Shown here: positions 1 through 12,888 of the stretch, piece after piece
How the letters are laid out: every line of letters starts with the position of its first letter
Position numbering within the stretch: position 1 is the stretch's first letter
The notes under the pieces: model-generated
Seen by the model: the letters and a program-made list of their open reading frames with translations, nothing else
Database searches by the model: none
Told to the model about the DNA's origin: nothing
Origin: Lunularia cruciata
Taxonomy: Eukaryota; Streptophyta; Marchantiopsida; Lunulariales; Lunulariaceae
Length of the DNA: 64,000 bases
Assembly: GCA_948567375.1 (NCBI GenBank)
Contig: OX419760.1
Location: forward strand, 49,104,001-49,168,000
Direction of reading: 5' to 3'
Made by a program: the position numbers and the translations under genes

Positions 1-112
1 TTTCAAACAATTTTTTTAGATCTTCAAAAGTTCCCTCAGCTTCCGTTTGAACTTCAGTGCAGAGCAGCTGGTCCTCAATATCAAGAACTTGTTTATAAAG
101 AAATTCAAGACC

Positions 113-1466
113 CTAAAATATGGTTCCAATATCTAAATTTCCATTCAGCTCTTGAGGATCAGGGTCGTCCGCATCATTCATTGCAATGTCAACAATCTTC
201 ATCAACTCTAACAACTCTTCAACATCTTCCAACACTACTATTACATATTCTTCATTGTTCTGATCATCAATATGAACAAAGTCTTCCAATTTAGATGGAT
301 TGATAGAGAATTTTTCAATGGCGTGTGCCAAATTGTTGAATATGTTCTACACTTCATCAACAGCTTCCAATTTTGGCTCTAGTTGCATTAGCTTTGCCTT
401 ATAAAAGCATTTGTGATCGAGCTGGAAGAGACAGAATCCCTTGCTTCTTTCACATAACTTGCAGCATTCAACATATGTGCTGGATTTTTGTATGAGACCC
501 TGCAGTACCTCGTTGCAATCTTCTACCCAAATCTTTCTTTTGCTGCTTCACCTCCTCATCAAGTTCATAAAAATCAAGGACATCCTTGAGGTATAAATAT
601 TTTTATCACTTTTTTAGGGCTGTGATGATTCCCATGTCACAAGGCTGTTCGCAGCTTGTTCAATTTGGAAGGAAGAAAATGACCCAAATATTATCACTCT
701 CAAAGGCATCAAAGTGTCTTGGGGCGTTATCCATCAGCAAAAGAATGCGGTGTCCAGTTCTTTTTTTGACTTCTGGAACAAAGACTTTGTTGAACCATTT
801 CAAACAGGTTTCCACATCCATCCAAACCTTCGCTTGATTGAAATAAGGAGTTGGCCATTGTTTGTCCTTGATACAAGCTGGCTCCTTTGGTTTCTCAATC
901 AGCACGCATGGAATTTTATGTGTTTCTGTTGCGTTAGCACATACTATCAAAGAAACTCAATCCTTGGGTTTCTTTTTGCCTCTTGTAGTTGAGATATCTT
1001 TGTTTGGCATAAGGAGGCTATATCACGGTAGCAACCAAAAAAACAAACCTTTCTCGTCCATATTGTAAACATTTTTAGGATCATATTGCACATGATTGCA
1101 TAGAGACTTTCTAAAGCCGCTAATAATTCCAGATCTCTTTTGTCAACTTATGCTCCTTCTCCATGAAGGAGCATCTTCAAGCTCGGTAAATCATCCCACT
1201 GAAGTGCAAAAGGTCTTCTCCTTAGCTTCTTCAGACATCAAAGCCGATCTCTCCAGAATTGAATCACAATTTCCTCACACCTTTTGGATGGCACCTTTGT
1301 TGACATCGTACTCTTGAGCTAAAGCCCATTTACTAGGAGGATTCGTTTTGCTCAATTTAGAAATGATTTTGTAGCATTGGGACTCATTAAGACACTTGTC
1401 GTTTGGTTTCATCATCATTCTCTTTGAGTGCAAGCAATTTGGGACTGAGCAGTCTAAAGTTTGCAC
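113..1466 (-). pseudogene. Decayed pogo/Tigger-type DDE transposase
   Basis: Pieces of one transposase lie in N-to-C order on the minus strand. An N-terminal CENP-B/pogo-like helix-turn-helix (about 1466-1275) contains S-K-T-N-P-P-S-K. A linker with N-M-D-E-K-G-L-F-F lies near 1050-1075. The DDE core follows (about 1010-600), with W-F-N-K-V-F, L-L-L-M-D-N-A-P-R-H (second catalytic Asp) and C-D-M-G-I-I. An acidic tail runs to about 113. Stops and frame changes separate the blocks (for example two stops after A-L-K-K near 605), so no intact protein can be made. The family normally cuts and pastes DNA at TA targets. I did not find terminal inverted repeats. The family call is secure; the exact ends are not. 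Confidence 0.8.
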
Positions 1467-1529
1467 CTACCAATTAGGTATCCACAAACCCTCCAGGTTC
1501 AAGTTGCAGACTTAGGCGGGAGGTTACTG

Positions 1530-2095
1530 TACTTGAGGATATGATTCATATAGAGATAAAGGATGGTTATACATTAGTAATGATTAGCTAAAGTAAGTCA
1601 TAACTAAGATAGAGTGGACCTTACTTTAGAGGAAGTGGAAAAGATGAGCACCACTATTTTGGATTCTAGTGTGTTGACTTGGTATTATTCCTAGGTGTTT
1701 GGCTTTGAGGAAAGAGTTGAGAACTCTTGGACCCACAAGCCTTTCAGTTTTAGATTCTTTTATAGTCTAGGGATAGCCCATGTGAAGGAATCCTTGACTT
1801 AGTGGTTGAGTCAAGATAAGACCACATGCTTAGGAGAACATTCCTATGAGCATGGATATTCCTTTGCATAATTATTTCACAAGTATATAAACAAGGGGTG
1901 AGGAGGTACTCATCATCCTTTCATTTGAAACTATCTTTCTCTCATTGAGTTCTCTAGTGAGCAATGTCTTGAGTCTTGGAGTGTTAGCCTTGGAAGAGTA
2001 TGATGGAGTTGGGGTCCTTTGCCTTCTTAGTCCATAATGTGTTACCATAATAGCCATCAGAGGTTCATCTTGAGGGAGAGACAAGTTGGCTCACA
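1530..2095 (+). repeat. 5'-truncated LTR of a second retrotransposon family
   Basis: This stretch closely matches the complete solo LTR at 60750-61428 from its internal block starting at the shared ATATAGAGATAAAGGATGG to the terminal CTCACA. It includes the shared TATATAAAC TATA box near 1884. The first roughly 60 bases seen in the other copy, with the TGTAACACCC start, are missing. It abuts the truncated copy 3 of the methyltransferase retrotransposon, so the same LTR family has twice landed in that family's gag. Confidence 0.75.
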
Positions 2096-3640
2096 ATATT
2101 GTAGTGTGATCTCCTCCAAAAACTCCATCATGACAATGTAACTCAAACTGCAAGCGTAACCACCATAAGTACCCCACCAAGGATCACCACCAAGTGCCAC
2201 CACCAAGTCCTATCACCAATTGAACACCACCTACTAATGTAGCTCTAATTATGACAACTACACTAGGGAAAGTGCAACCTATAACCTACCATCACAACAC
2301 ATACTCTCACAATCTACAGGTCATCACTTCTTGCCCCACTAGAGAGAAACACAAGTAGTCTAATTGGTCATCAATCCAACTTCATTTTTGAGAGCACAAT
2401 AGAGCACCAATGCTCTAAAGTCAAGGCATCTTACACAAACATGGTGCACAAACAAGAAGTAGAGAATGGAGAGGGTCCAATCACAAGAAGTCTAGATGAA
2501 ACACTCCATTTCATAAATCAATATTGGATTGACTCTACCACTATTTTGCATTTGACATAATAGGAGTGTCTACTTACTTCCTAAGCTACCAAGATCATCA
2601 AGAATGGAATCAAATTGTCTCTCCTAGCCAAAGCTACATGTGTATAGATATCAATGTATCAATGACTAGGACAACAAGTGAAGGTCATTGGTGACATGTT
2701 AGTGATCTCTACCCTTAGATTAGTTGCATGCAAGTCTGCTCTATTTGTAGAAGTACTCTTTTGGTGACACCTCTATCTAATCTACCTAGCCTATTATATA
2801 TAACATCCTTCTAGACGTTACCAAGCCAATTTTCACCTCTAGCTTATATGTCTAGCTATCGGTATTACACCAAGCTTCACCCAACTATAATTTGAGCGGA
2901 TGGGTTCTCAATTTCACCTTCGATTGTGCACTTTGAACTCAATTTGCACCAAGTTGATCATGATTTCACCTCTTTTGCTCAAATTGAACATCCATTGTCT
3001 GAAATTGACTCCATTCTCAAAAATTTAGCCAGCGCTTCTGCACACCATACACCCCACAGCCAAATTTGCATCAAATCCCATAGAGCTTCTACATATGATC
3101 ACTCTTAAGGAAATCTAAACCATGATCAAAGTACCAATGATCAGCTAGGCTTGGAGATACCACACCCTCAGTTCTCACCCAATTTCCCCTTGACTCTCAC
3201 TTCTATAATGTAATCAATTTGTTCTTCCACTTGAATCACACTCAAATCAAGTGTATACTCAATCCTTCACTCAACAATCTGCCAACAATTGGGTACTAAT
3301 TACCGCCAAGCTACATCCACTCTAGCTTAAAGACTCCAGGTGATGCCTTCCGGCCTTTGTCCAGCATAGCCAAGAACTAGAAGGCTCAACATCAAAGAAG
3401 TAAGCTTCTTGGAGTTGCATTTTGAAGATATACCACTTTGCTCAACCTAGGTCTCCAACCCTAACAGCACAATTGATGACACGTCCAACGATGCGAACGG
3501 TGCAAGTGACTATAGGTTCCACCATAAAATTAAGAACCCTAACATAAGATCAGACCGCCAACAAGCAGTCCATGAGTAACAACCAAAATACTTATGATTA
3601 CCAACACTACCATTCAATAGACTCAACAAAACCACTTAAA
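2096..3640 (-). mobile_element. Truncated copy 3 of the methyltransferase Ty3/gypsy family (gag start, leader, 5' repeat)
   Basis: In minus orientation this contains a degenerate B terminal repeat (about 3640-3211), a degenerate primer-binding-like block CATTATAGAAGTGA (3210-3197), the non-coding leader, and the first gag codons, where GTCATGATGGAG keeps an ATG near 2130. It parallels the copy 2 leader (62820-64000) and the copy 1 leader (15001-16290). As in copy 1, the B repeat runs straight into the primer-binding region with no A block between. A foreign repeat (about 2685-2880) interrupts the leader. Confidence 0.75.
2685..2880. repeat. Dispersed repeat holding a paralogous empty insertion site
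   Basis: This block is related to the two flanks of copy 1 (14460-14536 and 24304-24335). The segment ACCAAGCCAATTTTCACCTCTAG near 2820-2845 lines up with the left flank ...CCAATTTCTACCT and the right flank ACCTCTAGATAAT of copy 1, with a single ACCT. It therefore acts as an unoccupied paralogue of the copy 1 target and supports a 4-bp target duplication. Confidence 0.65.
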
Positions 3641-5807
3641 GCCTTGATGGGAGTGTTAGGGCTATGTGGAATGGATTTTATAATTGAATAAAATTAATCC
3701 TTTAAAGATCAATGTGATATATAAAATTGCCCCAAACATATAATTTAAATAGTCCTTGATGAATTAGATTAATTCATTTGATCGTGAAAAAAAAAATTCT
3801 CCTTATTTGAATATAACTATCATCCTCAAGCTTTCCGTTTGACTCATAAGCAGCCTTCTCAGTTTTTCTTACGCAACAGAGGAGGCCATGAGTTTTTCAT
3901 TGCAAGCACCAGCTTGCATGCTGCCAACTATGACAAACAGCTGCCAAGTAGGTCCATGTGGCGTCAAGAGCTTCTTGATGAGTATTTCTGCCAACTTGGG
4001 TTCTTCAATGGCGAAGTGCCCAATATGGAGCCTGTTAAGATTAAGTTCTCTACAAGTTTATGATAGAAACCGTAAATGATGTAAATCTTCAGCCATATTT
4101 TAAACGAAGTTAAAGGTAATTGATTAGTACAGTAGTTGAGTGAAACTGTCCATGCACTGGACAATCTTTTGGTTGGCCATTCCGCCGTGCACCATAGATA
4201 GACAAGTGCATAAGTTGCGGTGCATTCGCGCGCAGCTTTCGAGTGCGATCAAAAGGGATAGTAAAAGTGTCGCCGATCTCGTGTTCTCCAGCGACTAGCG
4301 AAAAGCGAAAGAGATGTCGTTCCTTTCACGAGGGCACACTAGAAATTGCGCGACGGATGTTTACTGTTGGTCCGGTTTCCCTTTCCGCCGCGATCTGCTG
4401 AAGTCGGCCCCCTTCTCGAATTTTCTGTTACGCGTGCCGCCGAACTAAATCCACAAGTCGTAGTAGGTTTCGTACACCACCCGGTAAATCTCTTGAATCC
4501 CCGGTGGTGGGGAGAAACTGGTCAATCTCCCGGGAAGAAGGAAGCTCGGGGAAGATATCTCGTAGAGTTGAACAGAAACCGGTAAGTAAAGATTTTACCA
4601 GGCAGGTCTCTACAGTCGTGCCGAATGAGCAAGCCAAAGTGCACCATGACTGGTACTTCTCGCGACGTCCTGCACGATCGGGGAAGTTTCCACCAGACGA
4701 TGAGCATCGAGTGGGGTCCCATAAAATGGATCACGCAGACGCGGGACCTGAAAATCCTAAACCTTTTGGAACAGATTTGTCAACAAGTCTGTCGGGAGCT
4801 TTAGAACCTGGCATAAGAATCATCGCGATTGGTTTACCTTCGTCGCCTAGTGTTTCCCGACTCGCCTCGACACCGTCGCAAAGATCTCCAGCTAATTGCA
4901 TAGAAGTATCGCGGCGCGCCACACTGCGACAGTCCCGACGAGCTCACCAGTGCTTATTACGATTGGCTACACACGCACGACGAACATCGCGATTTGGTGA
5001 TGTGGGAGTGCGACAGTGGTAAGATACCAGAGCAGCGATTGATGGACTGCATGCAGTGATTGTCGTTGTTTGGCAGCGCTCTTGTGCGTGAAAGAGTTTC
5101 TTTCTGATGTCAAGGGAATGGAGAGATTGAAGTTTGTTTGTTTGTTTGTGTGGGGAGGGTGCGACAATCCGGGAAGAATAGGATATGATTTTAGATATGA
5201 CCAGCATCGACAATAGGAACAACAAGTTGTAGTTGTGGTTGTGGTGGTAGGCTTGCTCCGCTTTGCCATGGCCGGATTGCTGTAGGACTTTTTGTCTTCC
5301 GACGGAACAGGTAACCAACACGAGGAAACAGAGACGAAGCTCGGTGCCCCTCAGCGGAATCTTGTTTGGATTAGCTTCTTTGAGGAATCCGAAGACGCCA
5401 CAGCATATTCAAATCACGGTTCCCGAGCCAAGTACCCCTCCCTCTCCTGCTGCTGCTGCTGCGAATTCGATGTGTAGTTGTTAGCAGTGGAGGATTAGAG
5501 TGGATTGGAATCAGAGATTCTGGAGGCCGAGGATTCAGGATCACGAGGGAGCGGAAGCAAGGAAGCAGCAGCAGGCATGGGCTCGATTGGGGCAGAATAG
5601 GCTTGCACTCGGGATTAAATAGAGTTGTTACAAGACGTGTGTCAAATCTCCTGAATATGTTACGATGAATCCTCTGTTTTCGCCGAGGCTGTAGTAGTAG
5701 ACTGAACCTCCGGGGAAGAAGGCGTGTTAAGGAAGGGGTAAATTGTATAACGGCATGAAGCAGAGGTTTTGAGGAGCAGGAGGTGGAGGAGGATAGAGTA
5801 TAAGGAG
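3641..5807. other. Gene-poor upstream region of the phosphate transporter
   Basis: I see no supportable coding sequence. From about 4180 the composition changes from AT-rich repeat-like DNA to mixed GC-rich DNA, as expected for the promoter and 5' UTR of the gene at 5808. Short simple repeats occur: GTTT units near 5133-5151 and CTG units near 5450-5462. A purine-rich leader (GAGGAGCAGGAGGTGGAGG, about 5771-5789) precedes the start codon. Open frames here (for example 4504-5022) match no family I recognise. Confidence 0.5.
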
Positions 5808-8347
5808 ATGTCTGCTTCTGTGGCTGCCTTGGTAGGTGGCAGACGACATTTTGGGACTTTCCACGAGAACGTGGTGGTGTATACCTCGACATCGTTAAGT
5901 CATGCCTGTTATGATTATAGCCAAACGAAGAATCGGCAGTTCCCGGTTCGCGGATTGCCTAACCTGTCAGGTAGGTCTGGTTTGAAGCTCAAAGTTGCCA
6001 AATCGAGGAGTTCATGGCTCGGAGGTGGCCGCAGTTGCGCGAGGAGCTTGGCAGTGAGGCTGACTGTAGCAAATGCGGATGATTGGAACGTGAATGATGA
6101 AGTTAAGCAGCAATTGACTGAAGGTGACAACGTCTCAAAGGAGCCAAGCCCGGCTGCTGATAGCAATGGAACCTTGGTGCAAGGAGGATCAATACTCATG
6201 AAGCCGGAAGAGAATGCTAAGGAACCTCAAGGAATGGCTGAGGCGTTTCATATATCGAAGGGGACTGCTTTCGGGATTACAACAGCAATTGCATTCGCCG
6301 CATTGGGATTACCTTTGTTCATGCAATCTACGAGCATTTTATTACCTGCAAAGACCAGGACGCTGTCTTATATGACTCTGTTGTTTGGCTTCTACATGGC
6401 CTGGAATATTGGCGCGAATGATGTGGCGAATGCCATGGGGACATCCGTAGGATCAGGGGCACTCACTCTGCGGCAGGCAGTACTGACTGCTGCTGTACTC
6501 GAATTCGGTGGAGCATTTCTGGTGGGATCTCATGTGAGCCATACTATGCAGAAAGGAATCCTGTCCTTAAGCGTATTTGAAGGCAGAGAAGCTCTCCTTT
6601 TCTGTGGAATGATTTCTTCCCTGGCAGCTGCCGGTACATGGTTGCAGGTGAAGAGCATCTAATTAATTCTCCTTTCCTGCGTCGCGATTGAGATATTCCT
6701 GAAAACCGGTCTTAGGTTGCCGCTTACCGTACTCTTGGCTGGTGAAAGTTAGATATTGTTTTGCAGGATTACTGCAATTTAGTTAATGTAATATATGACG
6801 GATACTCGCTGTGATACCCACAAAATTGTACAATGTGTCAACTCACCTGTCAATTTACTCCAGGAATAGACTTCAGGGCTGAAAAAGATGTGCGTCATTG
6901 ATCCAGTTCACTTGATCTCATGCAGGTAGCATCTTTCTACGGGTGGCCAGTTTCAACAACACACTGCATTATTGGAGCGATGGTGGGCTTCGGGTTGTTA
7001 TATGGGGGTGCAGGAGCTGTCTACTGGAAATCTCTTTTGAGGGTCGTTTCTTCCTGGGTTGTATCGCCTCTAATGGGTGCGATAGTTTCCTTCATTGTCT
7101 ACATGTGTATCAGAAGGGTAAGAATCCAATCCTCACGTCTTAGCTTTTTTTTGGCCCGAGTATCCATCCCTGGCTCGTATCTCTCCACTGCAGAATGATC
7201 TACTGACCTCGTTTCCAAATTCAAAGACGAGTCTTTCGCATGTTTGCGCCTAAAATCGAGATCTTGAATTACCCTCCTACTTACCACCAGTCTGTCCGAG
7301 GTGCAGAGAGCAGAATGCACCCTTATCATGTTTTGCATCTATACTTCGGATGACTTCAAATGGTTGACTATTGTTCAGTATAGTTCACTACGTCGTTTCC
7401 CAACCTCTTCAATCTGCTTCCTCATATTACATGCTGCAGGTGTGCCTGCAAAACAGTTGAGGGCCAACATGCATGCACGTCTAAGATAAGTATCATCTGC
7501 CGTTTATGTGTGAATGCAACAGTTCGTCTACAGCGCTGCCAATCCTGGACAAGCAGCAGCAACAGTTGCTCCTGTAGCTGTTTTTATTGGTGTAGCTGCG
7601 CTTTCAGCCACTGCTTTTCCTGCACAGGGTACCCTTCTTCTCACAGCCGCTCAGGCTCTCGGTCTGGGGGCGATTGGGGCATTTTTGATTAACGTGGTTA
7701 TCCAACGGGAACTGGGCGGCCTTCTAGGAGCGTTCTGTAAATTACCTTCCGACGTGAAAGACGAAAATTTGGCAAGATCTCTGGCGAGGTCTCCAATGAA
7801 AGTTGGTGGACCTACTGGAACCCAATTGAAGGTCGTGTACAGTATATTTGGGTACTTGCAGGTTCTCTCTGCATGCTTCATGTCCTTCGCTCACGGGGCT
7901 AATGATGTTGCGAATGCTATCGGGCCCATCTCTGCTGCCTTGGCAATTTTGCATGGTGCTGGATTGCAAGGAGATTTTGGCTTGCCTGCTGAGGTTCTAG
8001 CATGGGGAGGCTTCGGTATAGTAGCTGGGTTGACGGTGTGGGGATACCGCGTGATTGCCACCATCGGGAAAAGGATAACAGAATTAACTCCTACTAGGGG
8101 CTTCGCTGCAGAATTCGCTGCAGCATCAGTGGTTGTAGTTGCATCCAGGCTTGGTCTCCCTATCTCTGCCACTCATACACTAGTGGGAGCGGTCATGGGA
8201 GTGGGACTTGCCAGGGGTTTGAACAGCGTTCGTGGTGAGGTGGTCAAAGAAATTATAGCGTCATGGATGGTTACGATACCCGTCGGAGCAGTGCTTTCTG
8301 TTGTATACACGTTGATTCTTACAAGATTCATACCTTCCATTGTTTAA
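5808..8347 (+). CDS. PHT2: Plastid-type inorganic phosphate transporter (PHT2 / PiT family), three exons
   Basis: Exons 5808-6647, 6926-7117 and 7523-8347 join in phase 0 to give about 618 residues, close to land-plant PHT2;1 proteins. Introns follow GT-AG: donors GTGAAG and GTAAGA, acceptors TGCAG and AACAG. Both PiT signatures are present: [10 protein letters not shown] in exon 1 and [10 protein letters not shown] in exon 3. The S-T-T-H / S-A-T-H blocks and many hydrophobic helices are also there. The first 100 or so residues are Ser/Arg-rich with few acidic residues, as in a plastid transit peptide. Family knowledge says PHT2 imports phosphate across the inner plastid envelope, coupled to a cation gradient. 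ATG 5808 is preferred because it opens M-S-A-S-V; an in-frame ATG at 5769 would add 13 basic residues. No lesion is seen, so it is probably functional. Confidence 0.93.
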
Positions 8348-9883
8348 AGCGTCCTTGCCGTCTACTCCTGCACACTCACATAAGTGTTGGCAAAGGCTAT
8401 CAGCAGTTTGTAACAGCGTGTTTTTCTTCTTAGGACCCATATCTCTGGTACATGTCAAACATTCTTGACGTGTCCGTTGTATACTAGCTGTTCTATCGTC
8501 GTGCTTCGGGAACCATGTTGTGTACCTTATAAGCAAAAGCAAAGCAACAGGTTCTAGAGCGGAAGAAGATGACTATTTTTCCGGTGAAGGTGACATTTAA
8601 CTTGTAAATTGGGTGGAGCTGATGTTTCGTCCATCAGTTCTTCATTACCTTAACCGCGAGCGATAGTAAATAGTCAGGTGTATTTTCTTGGATCTAAGCG
8701 GCCAGTACATGTGTTCTTTAGCGAGAGTTCATCTCTCGTTTGCTCTCTAGAGAAGAGTTTATTTTTGTTTAGACCTAAGCACTGGTTGCTTACGTAGTAG
8801 CAAAAAGGGGACTCTACAGTAGATGTCACAGGGAACATGGACCTAGGCAAGCCGCAAATAGTTGGCAGCCTGAGAGTCTGTGATCTCCTAAACCTCTGAA
8901 TTTGTTCCTGCAGAGAAGTAAGTTTTGAGCATTGTTGCCTCTGTACACTGAGAAGTCGAACAGGGACTTTGGACCTAGGCAAGCCAAAGACAGAGGACAG
9001 TTTGACCTATCTAACGGACATGGTAGAACTAACAGTTCTTGTTGACGTGTGATCATAAAATTAGTTAGAGTCAAGAGGCAGACCTTAGATGTTGGATCAC
9101 CACGCATTACGGGCTGTAAAAAATCTATTTCCCGTCCTTTCCTTGGTCTAGCAGCCGTGTGGTCAATATGTTTCAACTCCACCAACTTCACAACCAAGAC
9201 TATACAACGCTAGTGAGTCCTAGTCCAGCAAGAAATCAGGTTAATAGGTGCGCAGGGCTTAGAAGCCTCGATTAGCACAGGCTTGCACTGAAAGTGCCAG
9301 GAGATGAAATCGATCCGCCGCCGCCAATTGTTCCTTTCTTCAGGTCTACAGAATTTATAGTCATCTTTTGGCGAATGAAGGCCTACTGATCTGATAGAAC
9401 TGCTAAGCAAGCTTCAAGATGGTATTGTTTTCATATCGTCTGAGCGTTAATCAATAAACCATGTGGTTGTGGAGATCTCTTCAAGTATCTAAAGACGACA
9501 AATTCTACGGCCATTTGTTTGCAGACTAGAGATGAGTGAGTATTGCTCTTAAATTTACCCGTCATTTGACAGATGTAATGATTAAAAGCAGCAGTTTGTA
9601 CTTGTTATTACCTGTACAAAAGTGACCGAGCATGGACTAACCAACTAACATTATGTGTAGATATTGGACTTCAACTTGGTTACCCGTCCTTTACTAAGCC
9701 AATGTATACAGTACAGTTCCTTAAGACGTTTCCTGACCGGCAAGAATATTCTTCTGGAAAGGATTACCTCTCTCGGTATCAAAGGGCGTTGATCAAAATT
9801 GAATTTGAAGGTCCCTCTTCTCTACTGCTCTTGCCATCCTCAAACTTATGAGGTTGGCTTCCTCATCAGACCGCCTGTTCCAT
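8348..9883. other. Intergenic region downstream of the phosphate transporter
   Basis: The first few hundred bases are probably 3' UTR of the transporter. Beyond that I see no conserved protein, RNA gene or mobile element. Short open frames here have no recognisable motifs. Confidence 0.4.
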
Positions 9884-11588
9884 TCACCCATGCAAAGTTT
9901 CCGTCTGTGAGCCCAACATGTCTAGCAGAAGAAGAGCAATGTTTATTACATATTCGAAAGAAGAACTGGTAACATAGTTCTTGTCTTGAGAAATAGCGAG
10001 CTTACTTTCGAGGTTAGACTTCATCAAACGGCTGCCAGCCAGGTGCAAATGTGGAGAATGTTGTAGTCTGCAGCGCTGGAACTCGGAGTCGCTCGAGAAC
10101 TCCCTCGGACACGGCACAGTGTCCCAACTCCTCGTAGAGACATGATAAGAATAAATCGTTGTCCTTTGGAACGACGCCATGAAAGAAACGTAAATGGAGC
10201 TTTCATCTGAGCTGAATTTTGTACCTTCCCACAGGCGATATATGTCCAAGTCGTTGCCCGTCAGAGTCTGAAGAATTGCTGGACTTTCAGGCATTTCCTC
10301 TAGCACCATGTTTCTCAGCTCGTAAACTTGAATTCTCAGCCTGTAAATCTCTGACTCTCGCTCCGGTTCCATGCTCCCGGATGTGACGAGCAGTATGATA
10401 TGAGAACCACATAATTGAACACTGCAACCGGCGAGCATCTCGCTGAGTTCTAGAGGCCTGCGTATTTAAGTGAACTTGAAGCTGTGAACTTCAAGGAGTT
10501 TATCGCTGACGACAAAGCTGTACTCTGTCCAGTCTCCTGTATGAACGTTGTACCTCCCAAGCAACAAACGACGCATAATTTCCACTCCGTCAAGTTCGTC
10601 AATGGGACCCTGTACAAAGAGGAGAATGTATAGACATGAATCTAGAAGGGGACTGCATGCAACCATGTATATAAATTGCTCCATATGGTCAACTTTCTCT
10701 TGATTGATGACCGAGTTCAAAGTCCTTTGGCTTACAGGCCACGAACCTGTTCCTGGATCAAAATACTACTCTTAATTCCTGTCTTGGACATTCGTCTCCA
10801 TGGCGTGGAGAAACCATGAACGCGTCGACCAGCAGAACTATGTATGTACTACAGCCAGATTCCACCTGGAAAATCCGGGCTTTTCCTAGCTCAGTCGTTA
10901 GATCGTATTGAAGGTTCTGGTTTGAGTCTGGGGATTCCCGGAGAACCTTCTTAGACTTTTTGAGAAGATTTGCCACGAAAACTTTATAAACAGGAGAAAG
11001 TGAGTCTCCAACTTCAAGGATACTGCATATTAGTGCTCCTCCTAACATGATTGCTGGAGCTGAAGAATTGAACAGAGCATTTTCGAATGTTGAATGAACC
11101 CTTGGGAAAAACTTTCTGAGAGAGTTGTATGGATACTCATATGCATCCACGTATGCATTCATTTCATAATCTACTGTGACGTTTAATTTCATTCTGGACC
11201 AGCTACCGGTACTTCTATTGTATCCCACAATCGTTTCACCATCCAGTGTGAAAGCATGACCATATGTTGGCCATTTCCACGACACCAAAGCCAGCTGCTT
11301 GTGGAAATTCTCAACCTGCACCCTCGTTGGCGCCTCAGATTCGTTCGAAAATATTGGCCCTCGGTGCCAATCGCTGATCTCCGATACTCCGGTTACCCCG
11401 GAGAGCCTAAACTCCCAACTTCGAGACAAGCATCTCGCCTTGAAAATTGCTGGGAATTCGATCTTACATATAATCATCTCGAGCAAATCATCCGATAACT
11501 TCTGGTTTGGAGATTTTGAGCAACTTATCTCAGAGTTGCCATTCCGATTAAGTGACACCAGAGGTAACCAACTTAGGACTTGGCCCAT
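9884..11588 (-). pseudogene. F-box domain protein, broken by a frame slip and a nonsense codon
   Basis: Starting at ATG 11588, the frame encodes an F-box near residues 30-62 (L-S-D-D-L-L-E-M-I ... R-C-L-S-R-S-W), then a long C-terminal region like plant F-box/kelch-type proteins. At 10760-10763 (AAAA on plus, TTTT on minus) the frame shifts by one: the first frame stops at TGA, while the next frame continues with D-P-G-T-G-S-W. That second frame runs to 9884 but has an in-frame TAA at 10466-10468. Ignoring both lesions, about 567 codons are present. F-box proteins normally bring substrates to SCF ubiquitin ligases. An intron is unlikely at the slip because the frames abut. A homopolymer base-call error could explain the slip but not the TAA. 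Confidence 0.7.
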
Positions 11589-12888
11589 GACGTGAACCGA
11601 TCAGTGAAAAGAACATGAGAAGCACAGCAGAAATGGAGAAACTCAGATCTAGAGTTGAATGCTCATCTCTCATCCAGACTCAGACATAGATGAAAGTTCT
11701 CCGATATGACCAAGCAATTGTGATGACGCCAGACAGCATAAGCAGTCTGACAATTATATTTCACAACAGAGGTTGCACTGATCTAGTGTGGATGACTTCG
11801 AAATCATCACATGTGTTGGACTGTTGCAGTTGTTGCAGGAGCGTGGGGTTCCTTCTTCAAACCAGCCTGCTTAATTTGTGCCCCACTTTAACGGGAAAGA
11901 TCAACGTTCATCTCCAGTCGAGTGTTCACTCTCATTTCATATCACAAGATTCCGAACACAAGCAAACACACTCACCGCGGTGTAACGTAACCTAAGTCCC
12001 GGAATCGATACCTCCCTGGGACTAGGATTGATGAGGCATTGATACACACGGAGAATTCGACCCTTTCCTAAACAGGAACAAAAATCTTGGACGAGGGAAA
12101 TGGTCTTTGACTTAAATCAAAAGTCATATATATCCTGTATACTTCACCTCTGCTTTTCCCGTTGACTCGTCCCCTTCCCATGCAGCGCTGATGTTTTCTT
12201 GCTCCACTCTCGTATCACTAACAAACCTCTGCTGGACTCTTTCTCATCTTAAGGAAAGTGGATCATGTGTAGACCTATCATTGTATTTAACTCCATGTTT
12301 ATTTGTACAACCACCTGAACCTTCAACCCTTGTTTTTAGTGTTTCTTCTACTGAGTAGGGGAATAACATGAGATCTAACCTATCATCACAACATGCATTC
12401 CTCACTAGGATGGTCATCATTTCTTACATTATCAAGAAGAAATATATAACATGTCTAGATGAAAATAAACCTAAACACAATGTATGCGCATCAATCCAAA
12501 CCAATTGTATGGACAAGCATGCATGCATGCAAACACAAAGAAGATCCAAACACAAATTTTTTTTAGCAAAAACTCTCTATGCTTTTAGTAGACAAGATGC
12601 TCCCGAGCTTCCTTGCTCTATCCAATAGCTACTCTCAATCTGTACTCCAAGTTTACATCCAATATGTACTCCAAGTAGAGAGATTCTATGCTTGTTGATG
12701 GGGAAAATTTTGTGAGACTCAAATACGGATAACTTTTTCTCTATAATTTTGATTCAAATGTTCAAGAATTAAATGGAAAGCATGTAAGATAAGATTTCAA
12801 ATGATATAAAAAAGCCTCAATCTGACCACTACAACACTCTTGACAAGGTCTCAAACTTGGCTAGATTTTTGTAGTTACAAAGAGAAGA
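11589..12888. other. Intergenic, nothing identified
   Basis: The F-box pseudogene promoter should lie just above 11588. From about 12300 the DNA becomes AT-rich and repeat-like, continuing into the degenerate coiled-coil block. I found no gene, RNA or clear mobile element. Confidence 0.4.

Noticed and set aside
4504-5022. 172-codon open frame upstream of the phosphate transporter
   Set aside because: No recognisable domain, biased composition, and it overlaps other frames in a likely promoter/5' UTR region.
5371-5892. Minus-strand 173-codon frame across the transporter 5' UTR
   Set aside because: Shadow of GC-rich and repeat-rich 5' UTR and first exon; Ser/Pro/Arg-rich without motifs.
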